NCBI GenBank assembly: GCA_963714795.1
Contig: CAVQPS010000009.1
Span: forward strand, 744,001 to 808,000
DNA: 64,000 nt
Direction: 5' to 3'
Source: DATIXJ01 sp963714795
GTDB lineage: Bacteria > Bacteroidota > Ignavibacteria > UBA10030 > SZUA-254
Notes under the pieces: generated by a model
What the model was told of the DNA's origin: nothing
The model's input: only the letters and a program-made list of their open reading frames with translations
The model's database searches: none
Position numbers and translations under genes: made by a program
In this document: one piece after another, positions 1 through 9,285 of the stretch
Layout of the letters: every line of letters begins with the position of its first letter
How positions within the stretch are numbered: position 1 is the stretch's first letter

Positions 1-1
1 C

Positions 2-868
2 GGATGGATTATTATTTCCGGTGTGACGCATTTCAACAGTGAGCGGGCATTTAGTTTTCCAAGCGGGGCGTTCGATCTCTCCACGAATTTCTTCAACGGG
101 CTCGGTGCGGGAATGCTTGTCGCAGTCTACGATTATTGGGGCTATTATAACGTTTGTTTTCTTGGCGGCGAAATACGCGATCCGGGCAAAACGATTCCTC
201 GCGCAATCATCATTTCCATTCTGCTCGTAGCAGTCATTTATCTCGTGATGAACGTCAGCATTCTCGGTGTCATCCCGTGGCAGGAATTGAGTGCAACTGC
301 ATCGTCCGATGCGCACCGGTATGTCATTTCTGTTTTTATGGAGCGACTCTACGGAAGCTGGGCGGGTAATCTTGCAACGATGCTGATTATGTGGACTGCT
401 TTTGCTTCGGTGTTTTCACTTTTGCTCGGATATTCCCGCGTGCCATATGCCGCGGCAACCGAGGGCGATTATTTCAAACCGTTTGCAAAAGTGCATCCTG
501 TGCACCGGTTTCCGTACATTTCACTTCTCGTGCTCGGCGGCGTTGCGATGATATTCTGTTCGTTCCGACTTGCGGACGTCATTGCTGCTCTTGTCGTCAT
601 CCGCATCATGGTTCAGTTCCTCGCGCAAACGATCGGCGTTATCGTTTTGCGTATCCGCCAGCCGCAAATGGAACGTCCGTTCAAAATGTGGCTTTACCCG
701 ATTCCCGCGTTCGTTGCTGCCGCCGGATTTATGTATGTTCTTCTGATGAGGAAAAATTTTCTCAACGAAATCCGCTATGCTATCGCTATCATCGTGATCG
801 GAACGATTTTATTTCTTCTTCGCTCATGGAAAATAGGTGAGTGGCCCTTCCGGAAAACTGCAGTCTAA
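2..868 (+). CDS. APC-superfamily amino acid permease, C-terminal part
   Basis: The reading frame is open from base 2, so the gene begins before the window and only about 288 C-terminal residues are visible. The protein is a chain of hydrophobic segments with short charged loops. It carries the 'GEIRDPGKTIPRAI' stretch that follows the unwound helix 6 region of amino acid-polyamine-organocation transporters, where substrate contacts lie. The family imports or exchanges amino acids or amines across the inner membrane using an ion gradient. Substrate cannot be told from this part. The gene converges on the protease gene on the other strand, with only 4 bases between their stops, so any shared terminator must overlap coding sequence. 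Confidence 0.85.
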   Translation, partial: GWIIISGVTHFNSERAFSFPSGAFDLSTNFFNGLGAGMLVAVYDYWGYYNVCFLGGEIRDPGKTIPRAIIISILLVAVIYLVMNVSILGVIPWQELSATASSDAHRYVISVFMERLYGSWAGNLATMLIMWTAFASVFSLLLGYSRVPYAAATEGDYFKPFAKVHPVHRFPYISLLVLGGVAMIFCSFRLADVIAALVVIRIMVQFLAQTIGVIVLRIRQPQMERPFKMWLYPIPAFVAAAGFMYVLLMRKNFLNEIRYAIAIIVIGTILFLLRSWKIGEWPFRKTAV

Positions 869-872
869 AAAA

Positions 873-2111
873 TTACTTGTTGAATTTCTTCAATGCAAAA
901 ATTCTTTCCATTACCGGCGGGTGAGAGTAATTGAGCGTGACATACATCGGGTGAGGCGTGAGATGCGAGAGGTTATCGACGGAAAGTTTCTTCAGTGCAG
1001 TGATCATCGTTTCCGGTTGTCCGGTTGTTTCCGCCGCGAACCGGTCGGCTTCGTATTCGTTCTTTCGTGAAAGGGCGTGCATCACCAGCGACAGCAATTC
1101 TTCGATCGGTGTGAAGAGCATACCGAAGAAAATCATTCCCGCGTAGACCGAAACGTGTTCCATCGAGAATGCATCGAACAATTCCTGCCTGCTGATGAAT
1201 AACGAGAGAACGAAAAACATCACGCCGGTGTGGAGTATGCTGATGATCATTCCCTGGCGGATGTGCTTCTTTTTGTAATGACCGATCTCGTGTGCGAGCA
1301 CGGCAACAAGTTCCTGGACCGAATGATTCTTGATGAGCGTATCGAACAAAGCGATCCGTTTGTTGCGACCGAAGCCGGTGAAGAATGCATTCGATTTGCT
1401 GGAGCGTTTCGATCCGTCCATCACGAACACATCCCGCAGTGAAAACTTCACCGAATCCGCGAACGACAGGATCGCTCTGCGCAATTCTCCTTCTTCCAGC
1501 GGCGTAAACTTATTGAAGAGCGGCATAATCCATGTCGGTGCAACGAATTGCACGATCACGATGAAAGCTGTTGCGATCAGCCAGCAGTAGAGCCACGCCA
1601 TGCTTCCGGCAGATTCGAAGAACCAGAGCACGACGAACAACAGCGGTCCGCCGAGTAGAACGCCGAGCCCCAATCCCTTTGCCAGATCCGCGACAAACGT
1701 TGCCGCGGTTGTTTTGTTGAAGCCGAACCGTTCTTCTATAACGAAAGTCGAGTAAATGCTGAACGGCAACGAAAGAATACTGCGTGCGAGAAGAAGAATA
1801 CCGATGTAGATCATGCCGGTCCACGGCGAGCCGACGTTCCACGACCGGACGATACCGTCCAGATACGGAAATCCCCCGCCGAACCAGAAGGCAAGTGTTA
1901 CTGCGAGACTGAATGCCGATGAGAGGATGCCGAATTTCGTATTGACTGCCGTATACTGCTGTGACTTCCGGTATTTTTCTTCATCGTAGACGCCGCTGAA
2001 TTCCGCCGGCAGTCCGGCGTTCAGCGTTTTCATGTTGAGCAAATCTGCGATGAGATGAATTGCAAACTCGATAACGATCGTGCAGAGAATAATGACGGCG
2101 TAAATATTCAT
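873..2111 (-). CDS. M48 family metalloprotease, Ste24/CAAX prenyl protease type
   Basis: This 412-residue integral membrane zinc protease has the Ste24-type N-terminal helices (about residues 1-190), then the catalytic domain. The zinc-binding HEIGH motif is at residues 274-278, and the downstream 'EYEADRFA' motif supplies the third ligand. Bacterial members of M48A cleave membrane-associated or misfolded proteins; prenylated substrates are not expected in bacteria. The length matches full-length family members and the zinc ligands are intact. It is transcribed away from the MarC-like gene lying 8 bases upstream on the same strand, so the two probably share a transcript with marC first. Confidence 0.93.
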   Translation of the reverse strand: MNIYAVIILCTIVIEFAIHLIADLLNMKTLNAGLPAEFSGVYDEEKYRKSQQYTAVNTKFGILSSAFSLAVTLAFWFGGGFPYLDGIVRSWNVGSPWTGMIYIGILLLARSILSLPFSIYSTFVIEERFGFNKTTAATFVADLAKGLGLGVLLGGPLLFVVLWFFESAGSMAWLYCWLIATAFIVIVQFVAPTWIMPLFNKFTPLEEGELRRAILSFADSVKFSLRDVFVMDGSKRSSKSNAFFTGFGRNKRIALFDTLIKNHSVQELVAVLAHEIGHYKKKHIRQGMIISILHTGVMFFVLSLFISRQELFDAFSMEHVSVYAGMIFFGMLFTPIEELLSLVMHALSRKNEYEADRFAAETTGQPETMITALKKLSVDNLSHLTPHPMYVTLNYSHPPVMERIFALKKFNK

Positions 2112-2119
2112 TGGCGTGA

Positions 2120-2704
2120 TTAATAATGATGAAGCATTTGGTCGATGCCGCTGCGGATCATCATGACCGCGATACCGGCGAGAAAGAGCGCGAAGACTTT
2201 TGCAATTGCCTGCGATCCCGCTTTGCCGATGAGATCGGTGATGCGGTGCGACTGCGAGAAGACGACCCAGACGATGATCATATTGACGAGCAATGACGCG
2301 ATCGTCAACAGGTAGCCGTGCGAATCCACGAGGATGAGAATAGTGGTGAGCGCCGCGGGTCCCATGATGAGCGGTATGCCGATCGGCACGACGCCGAGCG
2401 ACGATTCCGGATCGCGCTGCTCTTTTTTGGAAAACAGCAGGTCCTTGATGGCAAGGACGAGCAGGACAACCCCGCCGCCGACGCGGAAATCATTTTCGGT
2501 GATGCCGAGAAAGGAAAAGATCAGTTTTCCCGCTGCAAGAAAAAGGATGGAGATGCTGAACGCGGTGAGCGTTGCCTCGACGGTGAGGATTCTTTTCCGG
2601 CGCTTATCCAGCCCGGTCGTGAGCGCGACAAAGAACGGTACCACGCCGAACACATCGATGGCGACGAATAACGGTATAAACGCAAGCCAAAATGTTTGAA
2701 ACAT
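2120..2704 (-). CDS. MarC/NAAT family integral membrane protein
   Basis: A 194-residue protein with about six transmembrane helices. It contains the family-typical 'GVVPIGIPLIMGPAALTT' segment near the middle, with a short charged loop before it ('SKKEQRDPES'). MarC proteins belong to the NAAT transporter family. Their physiological role is unsettled: some homologs move neutral amino acids, and the original link to multiple antibiotic resistance was not upheld. The gene is compact and complete, with an ATG start and no sign of damage. It is likely the first gene of a two-gene unit with the M48 protease. Confidence 0.9.
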   Translation of the reverse strand: MFQTFWLAFIPLFVAIDVFGVVPFFVALTTGLDKRRKRILTVEATLTAFSISILFLAAGKLIFSFLGITENDFRVGGGVVLLVLAIKDLLFSKKEQRDPESSLGVVPIGIPLIMGPAALTTILILVDSHGYLLTIASLLVNMIIVWVVFSQSHRITDLIGKAGSQAIAKVFALFLAGIAVMMIRSGIDQMLHHY

Positions 2705-2860
2705 GAAGTGATTTCAATAAATAAGAAATGATGCTCTATAATCTAAGAGAATTTTGTTTGAATTACAATGGAGGAGTGGCAAATACGACGTCACTGATCA
2801 ACTCGATGTGCCTGACGCTCTCTCTGCAATTTGATTGAAGGTTTTGTTGGTGTACAATTA

Positions 2861-3489
2861 TTAATCGCCTTCCCAGTAACTGAAAGAAACAATTTTGTCA
2901 AATATGTTTTGCTTACCATTTCGAATTAGAAGTCTGCCTTCGATTGGAGTAACTTTAGATTCGATGTCGGGCTGATTCCAAAAGTCTCCGCGTTTGTCTA
3001 TGCAAGTTCCCTGATAGATTAATGTTCCTAGTTGTTTTTGAGCAAAAGGTTCCTTTTATTGTGTCTGTCGTATATCTTTACTGATTGATTTAAATCTTTG
3101 CAGTCCCTCATACCATCGTTCTTTAACATTCCAAGCATAAAGAAGTCTCGGTAGATGCAGCTTAAAAATAAAAGTGTATTCTGTTAATAGTTTCGAACTT
3201 CTCGGCAAAGACATTCTAAGATTATTCTATGTCCAAATTTTTGGAACCCTGTTTTGCTGTGAAAAAGCTGCATTCAAAATTTTTAGATTCAAGGATATTA
3301 CAAAATGTATACTTTAATGTCGAGTCATGATTCTATGTGAAAATAATCGAGTTTAGAATTGTTAATAGTTACCCCATGTATCGGGAAGAAATAGCCGTCA
3401 GGATCAAAAACTTTTGATTGTTCGGAATTCTGTGCCTGTACAATGCTAAATAAATTTGAGACGACAATAATTATCACAAAATATTTCAT
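2861..3489 (-). pseudogene. Broken small secreted protein of unknown function
   Basis: From an ATG at 3489 the minus strand encodes a good signal peptide (MKYFVIIIVVSNLFSIVQA) and about 30 further residues, then stops at 3325. The coding sense resumes one base on ('HDSTLKYTFCNILESKNFE'). It shifts once more near 3215 and runs to a stop at 2861 ('IVSFSYWEGD'), with one in-frame TAA at 3056-3058. Joined, the pieces would give a roughly 208-residue exported protein. I do not recognise the family. Both frame changes are explained by single extra bases. The in-frame stop suggests true decay or a further error. Confidence 0.6.
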
Positions 3490-3610
3490 AATGGGTTCCT
3501 TTCAATTGGAATCTAAAGAACAATAGCATCTCTAATCTCGAGGTAGTTGCTTTCAATATCTTTTTTTGGGTTATAATTACTCAGAATCATATGCAAGTCA
3601 ATCCCCCAAG

Positions 3611-3652
3611 ATTTCTTTGAGTATACAAAAAGTTTCTCCGTTAGTCAATTTG
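3611..3652. repeat. 42-bp direct repeat, left copy
   Basis: This matches 5189-5230 at 40 of 42 positions in the same orientation. Core words are 'GAGTATACAAAAAGTTT' and 'CCGTTAGTCAATTTG'. The two copies bracket the methyltransferase and ORF6N genes. Near-identity in non-coding DNA suggests a recent duplication, or the ends of an inserted unit. Confidence 0.85.
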
Positions 3653-3655
3653 GAC

Positions 3656-3734
3656 GTGCGACTCACCTTCTAAGTGTAACCTTGCGAAGGTTTGGAACCT
3701 TCGCAAGGATTAGTATCCGCAAGGTGAGTCGCAC
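3656..3734. repeat. Nested palindrome (two perfect inverted repeats)
   Basis: The outer arms are 14 bp and perfect (3656-3669 and 3721-3734, AAGGTGAGTCGCAC). Inside them sits a second perfect 13-bp pair (3680-3692 and 3696-3708, AACCTTCGCAAGG) with a 3-base loop. The word GTGAGTCGCACATTT recurs at 5240-5254 just after the right direct repeat. The structure sits 10 bases beyond the methyltransferase stop and could fold as a transcript end, but it has no T-tract. A dispersed REP-like element is the likeliest reading. Confidence 0.8.
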
Positions 3735-3743
3735 ATTTCCCGG

Positions 3744-4493
3744 TTAATCATTCGCTCGCAAAACGTAAATAACCCATGGCGCAATCGTTTTCTCGCTCAC
3801 CCATTTGTATGGTTCAGATTCGTTTCCTAATGGTTTGTAGATGTCAACCGGCGTCAACCCGGCAAGTTTATAGGTTTCTTCGTAAGCTTCATCTGTCCAG
3901 ATGATATCTTCGACCGGACGGCTGTCTTCCACGTCGAGCATCACAATGAACACCTTTTCTCCGCTCTTCGCATTTCTGTTTTGCGGAAAGTCTTTCGTAG
4001 AAAACGATGCCCATTCATTGACATAAATCTCCGGCGAAGAAACCACGCTCACAATGCATCCGTTCGGTTTGAGCAAACGCTTCAGTGATTGGAAGAGAAG
4101 AACTTTCTTCTCCATCGTCGGGATATTGTCGAATGTGAATGCGCACAACACCAGATCGTACGTGCTTGCCGCAAACCCGTCTAACTTGCCATCCGGAACG
4201 AGGCGATATTCTCCGTTAGGGTCACGTTTCCGGGCGAGTGCGAGCATGTTTTCTGCAATGTCCACACCGACAACATCGAAACCCAATGTTTGCAAAAACC
4301 GGGTCGAGCGCCCCGTCCCGCATCCGAAATCAAGTGCCTTCTTGTCGTGAACGTGTTTGCTGATGATCGCCGGCAAATCGCGGAAGGCAAGGTAATACGT
4401 TCCAGGAAACTCGAGGCGGTCGTATGCCTCTGCCCGAACCTTGTCGTCGTAAACGTTGGAAAAATCGCTTTCCATTTTGATTTTCTTTTTCAT
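3744..4493 (-). CDS. Class I SAM-dependent methyltransferase
   Basis: A 249-residue soluble protein with the Rossmann-like methyltransferase fold. Motif I is 'ALDFGCGTGRSTRFL' (about residues 53-67), binding S-adenosylmethionine. 'VVGVDIAENML' gives the acidic residue after strand 2, and 'YDLVLCAFTFDNIP' is the strand-4 region. These place it in the Methyltransf_11/25-like group that methylates small molecules; the substrate is unknown. It lies 33 bases after the ORF6N gene on the same strand. The pair is enclosed by 42-bp direct repeats, so it may have arrived as a unit. Confidence 0.88.
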   Translation of the reverse strand: MKKKIKMESDFSNVYDDKVRAEAYDRLEFPGTYYLAFRDLPAIISKHVHDKKALDFGCGTGRSTRFLQTLGFDVVGVDIAENMLALARKRDPNGEYRLVPDGKLDGFAASTYDLVLCAFTFDNIPTMEKKVLLFQSLKRLLKPNGCIVSVVSSPEIYVNEWASFSTKDFPQNRNAKSGEKVFIVMLDVEDSRPVEDIIWTDEAYEETYKLAGLTPVDIYKPLGNESEPYKWVSEKTIAPWVIYVLRAND

Positions 4494-4526
4494 CAGCAGA
4501 TTACTTTGAAAACGAGTTTGCGGATT

Positions 4527-5096
4527 TCACCGAATCGCTTTTTTCCGAAGCGAATAATGAACTTTTGGTTCTTCAATCACGAAGCCGATTTCGCGTTTCG
4601 GTTTTTCTTGCACATTGTCTGGAGCAGCTATTAATTGCCGGATTGCATCGAACACAATCTTGAATTGTTGATCGTATTTCTTTTCCATTTCTTCCAGTTT
4701 TCTGGCGAGGTCTTTGTGCGTTGCAAGGATTTCTCGAAGTCTGATAAACGTCCGGACGATTTGTACGCTTACCTGCATAGCTTTTGGACTGTTCAATACA
4801 TTTGCAAGCATTAGTGCCCCATGTTCGGTGAACGCATACGGCAAGTAAGGCGAGAATTTGAGTTTGGCGAGGTGGTCACAATTTGTGACCACCTCAGATT
4901 TTTCTTCCTCTGTAAGTTCAAACATAAAATCCGATGGAAACCGATCAAGATTACGCTTTACGGCCTGCTTAAGTGCTTTGGTGGGAATGCCATACAGTAT
5001 AGCAAGATCGGCATCAAGCATCACTTTTTGTCCGCGAAGAAAGATAATCGAACGTTCAATACGTTCTAATGCTATCAATATTACTTGTTTCGTCAT
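4527..5096 (-). CDS. ORF6N domain protein (phage antirepressor-like)
   Basis: A 189-residue protein whose first ~95 residues match the ORF6N domain: 'FLRGQKVMLDADLAILYG', then 'KRNLDRFPSDFMFELTEEE' and 'YAFTEHGALMLANVLNS'. The remainder is charged, probably a coiled coil (about residues 105-145), with a basic tail. ORF6N and KilA-N domains occur in large DNA viruses and phages as DNA-binding or antirepressor modules, and single chromosomal copies are common in Bacteroidota-like genomes. No phage genes surround it. With the adjacent methyltransferase it sits between near-identical direct repeats, consistent with acquisition. Confidence 0.88.
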   Translation of the reverse strand: MTKQVILIALERIERSIIFLRGQKVMLDADLAILYGIPTKALKQAVKRNLDRFPSDFMFELTEEEKSEVVTNCDHLAKLKFSPYLPYAFTEHGALMLANVLNSPKAMQVSVQIVRTFIRLREILATHKDLARKLEEMEKKYDQQFKIVFDAIRQLIAAPDNVQEKPKREIGFVIEEPKVHYSLRKKAIR

Positions 5097-5188
5097 TGTA
5101 CATCCTCCCGTTTGGTTTTAGTTGAATTTGCATCGTCTTATCTTGATGTTCCAAATTGGAACATCAAGGTTATATATTTTCTCCAAAA

Positions 5189-5230
5189 ATTTCTCTGAGT
5201 ATACAAAAAGTTTTTCCGTTAGTCAATTTG
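5189..5230. repeat. 42-bp direct repeat, right copy
   Basis: This is the partner of the copy at 3611-3652 (40 of 42 identical, same orientation). It lies in the leader of the large DUF2334 gene and is followed at 5240-5254 by GTGAGTCGCACATTT, also shared with the left side. Confidence 0.85.
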
Positions 5231-5331
5231 TCTTGAACGTGAGTCGCACATTTTACTTTTTGCTTCTTTACGGCGAAAACAGTATTATTCATGTAGAAAT
5301 ATTTGAAAAAGTGACATCTAACCACATATTC

Positions 5332-8300
5332 ATGCCGAAAAGGTTTTCATTGCGATTTGTCGTTCTCTTGCTGTCCGTTTTAATATTTAGCGGAATCTGT
5401 GTGAGCCAGGATTTTCTGGCGCACCGCGTGCTTATTCTCTTTGAAGGAAGCGACGTTCCGACGAACTACGCCCGCGGCGATGCCCGCCAGCTTGCAATGC
5501 TGATGGGACATTTTACCGTCGATACTAAATTGCAGGGCGTCGATTCGTACCTTCCGGGCGAAATCAATAATTATGACATCACATTCTTCGTCGGCTTTAC
5601 GAAACGATACGACCCGCCGGAGAAATTCATGCGCGACGTCTACAACTCGACGCAACGGATTGTCTGGATGAATACCGGCATGGAACGGTTTTCGAAGCAA
5701 TTCAATCTTTCGAAACAGTACGGATTTACATTTACGCGGTTCGATACCGTTCTGCAATTCAATGAAGTGCGGGCAGGCAAAAAGACCTTCACCAAAGGCG
5801 AGCCGAATCTGAATATCATCAACATCACGAATACGAAAGCGGTGGAAGTAATTGCGACGGCATATTCCACGTCGACACGTCGCGAATCGCCCTACATCAT
5901 CCGCAACGGAAATTTTATGTATATCGCCGATTCGCCGTTCGCCTCGGCAACGGAAACCGACCGCTATATCTTTTTTGCAGACATGCTTCATGACTTGCTT
6001 GGTCAACAGCATGAAGAGATTCACCGGGCGCTTCTTCGCATTGAAGATGTTGGCGTTTTTGACAATCCTGCCAAGCTGCGAGATATTGCCGACATGATGT
6101 ATTCCAAACATCTTCCGTTCCTTGTCGGTGTGATTCCGTACTTTGTTGATCCGCAAGCCGGACTGCGGCTCAGCATGTCCGACAAGCCGGAGTTCGTCGA
6201 TGCACTGAAGTACATGGTTGCGCACGGTGCAACCCTCGTTATGCACGGCATCACGCACCAGTATGAAGGCGTAACCGCGACCGATTTCGAATTTTGGGAC
6301 GGCAGTACGAATAAAAAAATCCGCGGCGACTCGAAAGAGTTCGTCGAGAAGAAAATGAAAACGGGATTGGAGGAATTCTGGAAGAACAATCTCTACCCGC
6401 TTGTCTGGGAAACGCCGCATTATACCGCATCGCAACTCGATTATCCGGTGTTTGCGGAATTTTTCTCCACCGCAATGGAACAACGACTCGTCATCGAAGA
6501 TCCGGATTACAGTCAATACTTTCCCTATATAATAGAGAAGGATTTATATGGTCAACGAATCATTCCGGAAAATTTAGGATACATCCCGCAGGATCCCGAT
6601 CCAAAAGTCGAAGAAGCGGCCGTTCAGCAATTGCTTGATGGAGCGAAAGCACAGCTTGCCGTGCGTGACGGATTTGCATCGGCATTCATTCACTCATTTA
6701 TCGACATCAAATATATCGAGGAATATGTCGACGGCGTGCTCGATCTCGGTTATACGTTTATGGATGTGAAGAACGAGCCGCATCAGGTCAGATTGAAAGA
6801 CCGCATCGTTCTGACCGGAAACCAAATTTTCGATCTCACGCTGGACGATCAATATATGAGGAGAACATGGCTTGCTCCGAACGGTGAAGTCGATCATAGT
6901 GAAATTTCCGAGAACCGGATGAAAGGTGTTATCAAGGACACTATCGATGTTCCGCCCGGAGAGATTTTTATGGCGGAACCGTCCGAATATCGCGAGATGG
7001 AAGTTTCCTGGCTGGAAAAAATGAAAGAACAAACCGCGGCGTTATGGAATAATATTTTCCAGAACGAAGAAATTTTCGATGAGGCGCGTGTCGGGATCAT
7101 TTGGGACTCGCGTGCAAAAGGGAGCGACTGGAACAATCAGGCGAGTTTTGCTTCGGCATTCCGGTCGTTAAATATCGATATCGATTCGCTGTCGGGAGAC
7201 AGCATCGGAAGCTTGTCGATGTATAATTTGCTTGTCGTTCCGTACCATACCGTCGAACGGTTATCGAACAGCGATTATGATCGTATCGTCGAGTTTGTGG
7301 AAAGCGGCGGATGTTTGATTACCGACGGGAAAAACGAGCTTGCAAAAGAAGTCGGGGTGAAATTTGCTTCATCATCGATCAAGATCGAACGGATGCGTGA
7401 CCAGATGTATCCGGAAGATGCGCTCGTCCTCCGGTCTCCCGATATCATGTCACGCTTTGAGGTGGATCGTAACGATGAATCGTTTTGCATCGATGAACGA
7501 ACGGAAGCTCCGGTTGTCATCGGCAGGAAATACGGCAACGGGAAATTCCTTTTCCTCGGCCTCCGGTTCGATCCCGTTTCCACCGGTGGATTCACGCGGT
7601 TTCCCTATTTGATGGAATATATCCGGAATTATTTTCATCTCCAGCCGATGCTTCGGCGTGAAAATCTGGAGGTGTATTTTGACGACGGCTATCGCCACAA
7701 CGTCAGCATCGAAGACCTTGTCAAACGCTGGACGATGGCCGGTGTGCGCGTCGTGCATGTCGTCGGATGGCATCAATACAAAACGTGGACGTATGATTAC
7801 GGACGTTTGATCAAGCTGTGTCATGCAAACGGCATCCTGGTGTATGCGTGGCTTGACCCGCCGCAGGTTTCAGAAAAATTCTGGACAGATCATCCGCAGT
7901 GGCAGGAGTTGAATTACAAAGGCGAAGCGATCCGACCATCATGGCGGTATCCCGTTGCGCTGACAAATTCCGAATGTCTGTCAACCGTCAAGGGTATCTT
8001 CAAGGATTTCCTGATGAAGTACGAATGGGACGGCGTGAATATCGCGGAATTATATTTTGAATCGGGCAACGGTCCGCAGGATGCAAAACTGTTGACGCCT
8101 ATGCACCCGTCGGCACGGAATGATTTCAAACGAAAATTCAGCTTTGATCCGGCATTGTTGCTCGATTCGACATCGCAATATTATTGGAAGAGCAATCCTG
8201 CGGCATGGAAACAATTTGAAGATTACCGCGTCGATTTGCTGACACATCTGCATGAAGAATTCCTGAAGATGACCGATGAAATTCGTGTGGAGCGGCCATA

Positions 8301-9285
8301 CTTTGACGTGGTAATCACGGCAATGGACAATATCGGCAACCCGGAATTGCGCGTCAATCACGGCGTCGATGTTCAACGTATTATCGATCTGGAAAAGAAA
8401 TATAAATTCGTTCTGCAGGTCGAAGATCCCGAATCGGAGTGGTCGAAAGACCCGCGCCGGTATAAAAAAATCGGACAGCGGTATCAAACACTGCTCGGTC
8501 CGGATGGAAAATTGATGCTCGATATCAATATTCTCGAATTCCGCGACGAGAAAAAACCGACGCAATTCCCGACCCTCATCCAAACCGGAATCGAAAGTTA
8601 TCATCTTGTCCGCTCGGCAGCACTCGGCGCCGACAGATTTTCCATTTATTCCGAATCAAGTGTCCGCCCGCAGGATTTGCGGATGATGAGTTATGCCGCT
8701 TCGGCGCGCGCAGAGATCGATCATATTCCCGGCGGCTGGAAAATCAGCGCACCGTTTCCGGTTGTGCTCGAATTGCCGAAACAATATTCCGCGCTGCGAC
8801 TTTCAACAGGAGAACAAATAACTTCGGATCAGGGATTATTCTTTCTTCCGGCAGGCGATCACATCCTTCAGGCGGAACGTCATTCGAATCAAACATTTCC
8901 CTCCAATCCTCCGACAACCGGACGATTGCTTTCCATTTCCGGAAAGCTGACAAGCCTGAACAATACGAACCGCAGTGTGTCGTTCTCATATTCAAGCGAC
9001 ACGAGATGTTTCGCGTCGTTTAGCCATCGTCCGTTTGCCATTATTGTCGATGGAAAGGAAATTAAATCGGATCCGATGGAAGGTTATCGCCGGTATAGTG
9101 TGGCACTGCCGCAGGGCGAGCATCAGGTAATTGCTATTCTGGAAACGACCGTTTCCTACGGCGTCGATATTACGAGCTTCTGGTCGTCGTGGTTTATCGT
9201 CGGGCTCGGCGCATTGTGCGGCGCCGCGCTGATGGCATTCTATATTCTTGTCCGCATTTCCCGAACTTCCGAAATGAATGCCTGA
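5332..9285 (+). CDS. DUF2334 polysaccharide deacetylase-like / glycosidase-like exported protein
   Basis: I place the start at ATG 5332 because it opens a clear signal peptide ('RFSLRFVVLLLSVLIFSG'). The frame runs open further upstream but through non-coding-looking sequence. The mature protein is about 1290 residues. Its parts are a DUF2334-type deacetylase-like barrel (about 230-470; 'LLRIEDVGVFDNP' and 'LVMHGITHQYEG' carry the Asp and His expected of the metal site), a GATase-like 'fourth domain' (about 580-760), a TIM-barrel hydrolase-like region (about 775-1130; 'VNIAELYFESGNG'), a beta region, and a C-terminal membrane helix (about 1280-1305). The stop overlaps the start of a processive glycosyltransferase. 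Fusions of deacetylase and glycosidase beside a synthase are known from PgaB and PelA, so processing of a secreted polysaccharide is my inference. Confidence 0.75.
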   Translation: MPKRFSLRFVVLLLSVLIFSGICVSQDFLAHRVLILFEGSDVPTNYARGDARQLAMLMGHFTVDTKLQGVDSYLPGEINNYDITFFVGFTKRYDPPEKFMRDVYNSTQRIVWMNTGMERFSKQFNLSKQYGFTFTRFDTVLQFNEVRAGKKTFTKGEPNLNIINITNTKAVEVIATAYSTSTRRESPYIIRNGNFMYIADSPFASATETDRYIFFADMLHDLLGQQHEEIHRALLRIEDVGVFDNPAKLRDIADMMYSKHLPFLVGVIPYFVDPQAGLRLSMSDKPEFVDALKYMVAHGATLVMHGITHQYEGVTATDFEFWDGSTNKKIRGDSKEFVEKKMKTGLEEFWKNNLYPLVWETPHYTASQLDYPVFAEFFSTAMEQRLVIEDPDYSQYFPYIIEKDLYGQRIIPENLGYIPQDPDPKVEEAAVQQLLDGAKAQLAVRDGFASAFIHSFIDIKYIEEYVDGVLDLGYTFMDVKNEPHQVRLKDRIVLTGNQIFDLTLDDQYMRRTWLAPNGEVDHSEISENRMKGVIKDTIDVPPGEIFMAEPSEYREMEVSWLEKMKEQTAALWNNIFQNEEIFDEARVGIIWDSRAKGSDWNNQASFASAFRSLNIDIDSLSGDSIGSLSMYNLLVVPYHTVERLSNSDYDRIVEFVESGGCLITDGKNELAKEVGVKFASSSIKIERMRDQMYPEDALVLRSPDIMSRFEVDRNDESFCIDERTEAPVVIGRKYGNGKFLFLGLRFDPVSTGGFTRFPYLMEYIRNYFHLQPMLRRENLEVYFDDGYRHNVSIEDLVKRWTMAGVRVVHVVGWHQYKTWTYDYGRLIKLCHANGILVYAWLDPPQVSEKFWTDHPQWQELNYKGEAIRPSWRYPVALTNSECLSTVKGIFKDFLMKYEWDGVNIAELYFESGNGPQDAKLLTPMHPSARNDFKRKFSFDPALLLDSTSQYYWKSNPAAWKQFEDYRVDLLTHLHEEFLKMTDEIRVERPYFDVVITAMDNIGNPELRVNHGVDVQRIIDLEKKYKFVLQVEDPESEWSKDPRRYKKIGQRYQTLLGPDGKLMLDINILEFRDEKKPTQFPTLIQTGIESYHLVRSAALGADRFSIYSESSVRPQDLRMMSYAASARAEIDHIPGGWKISAPFPVVLELPKQYSALRLSTGEQITSDQGLFFLPAGDHILQAERHSNQTFPSNPPTTGRLLSISGKLTSLNNTNRSVSFSYSSDTRCFASFSHRPFAIIVDGKEIKSDPMEGYRRYSVALPQGEHQVIAILETTVSYGVDITSFWSSWFIVGLGALCGAALMAFYILVRISRTSEMNA

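Noticed and set aside
4527..5096. Prophage marked by the ORF6N gene
   Set aside because: No structural, integrase or replication phage genes are nearby.
5122..5331. Upstream extension of the DUF2334 protein by 70 residues
   Set aside because: The extension crosses the direct repeat and precedes a clear signal peptide at 5332, so it is not coding.
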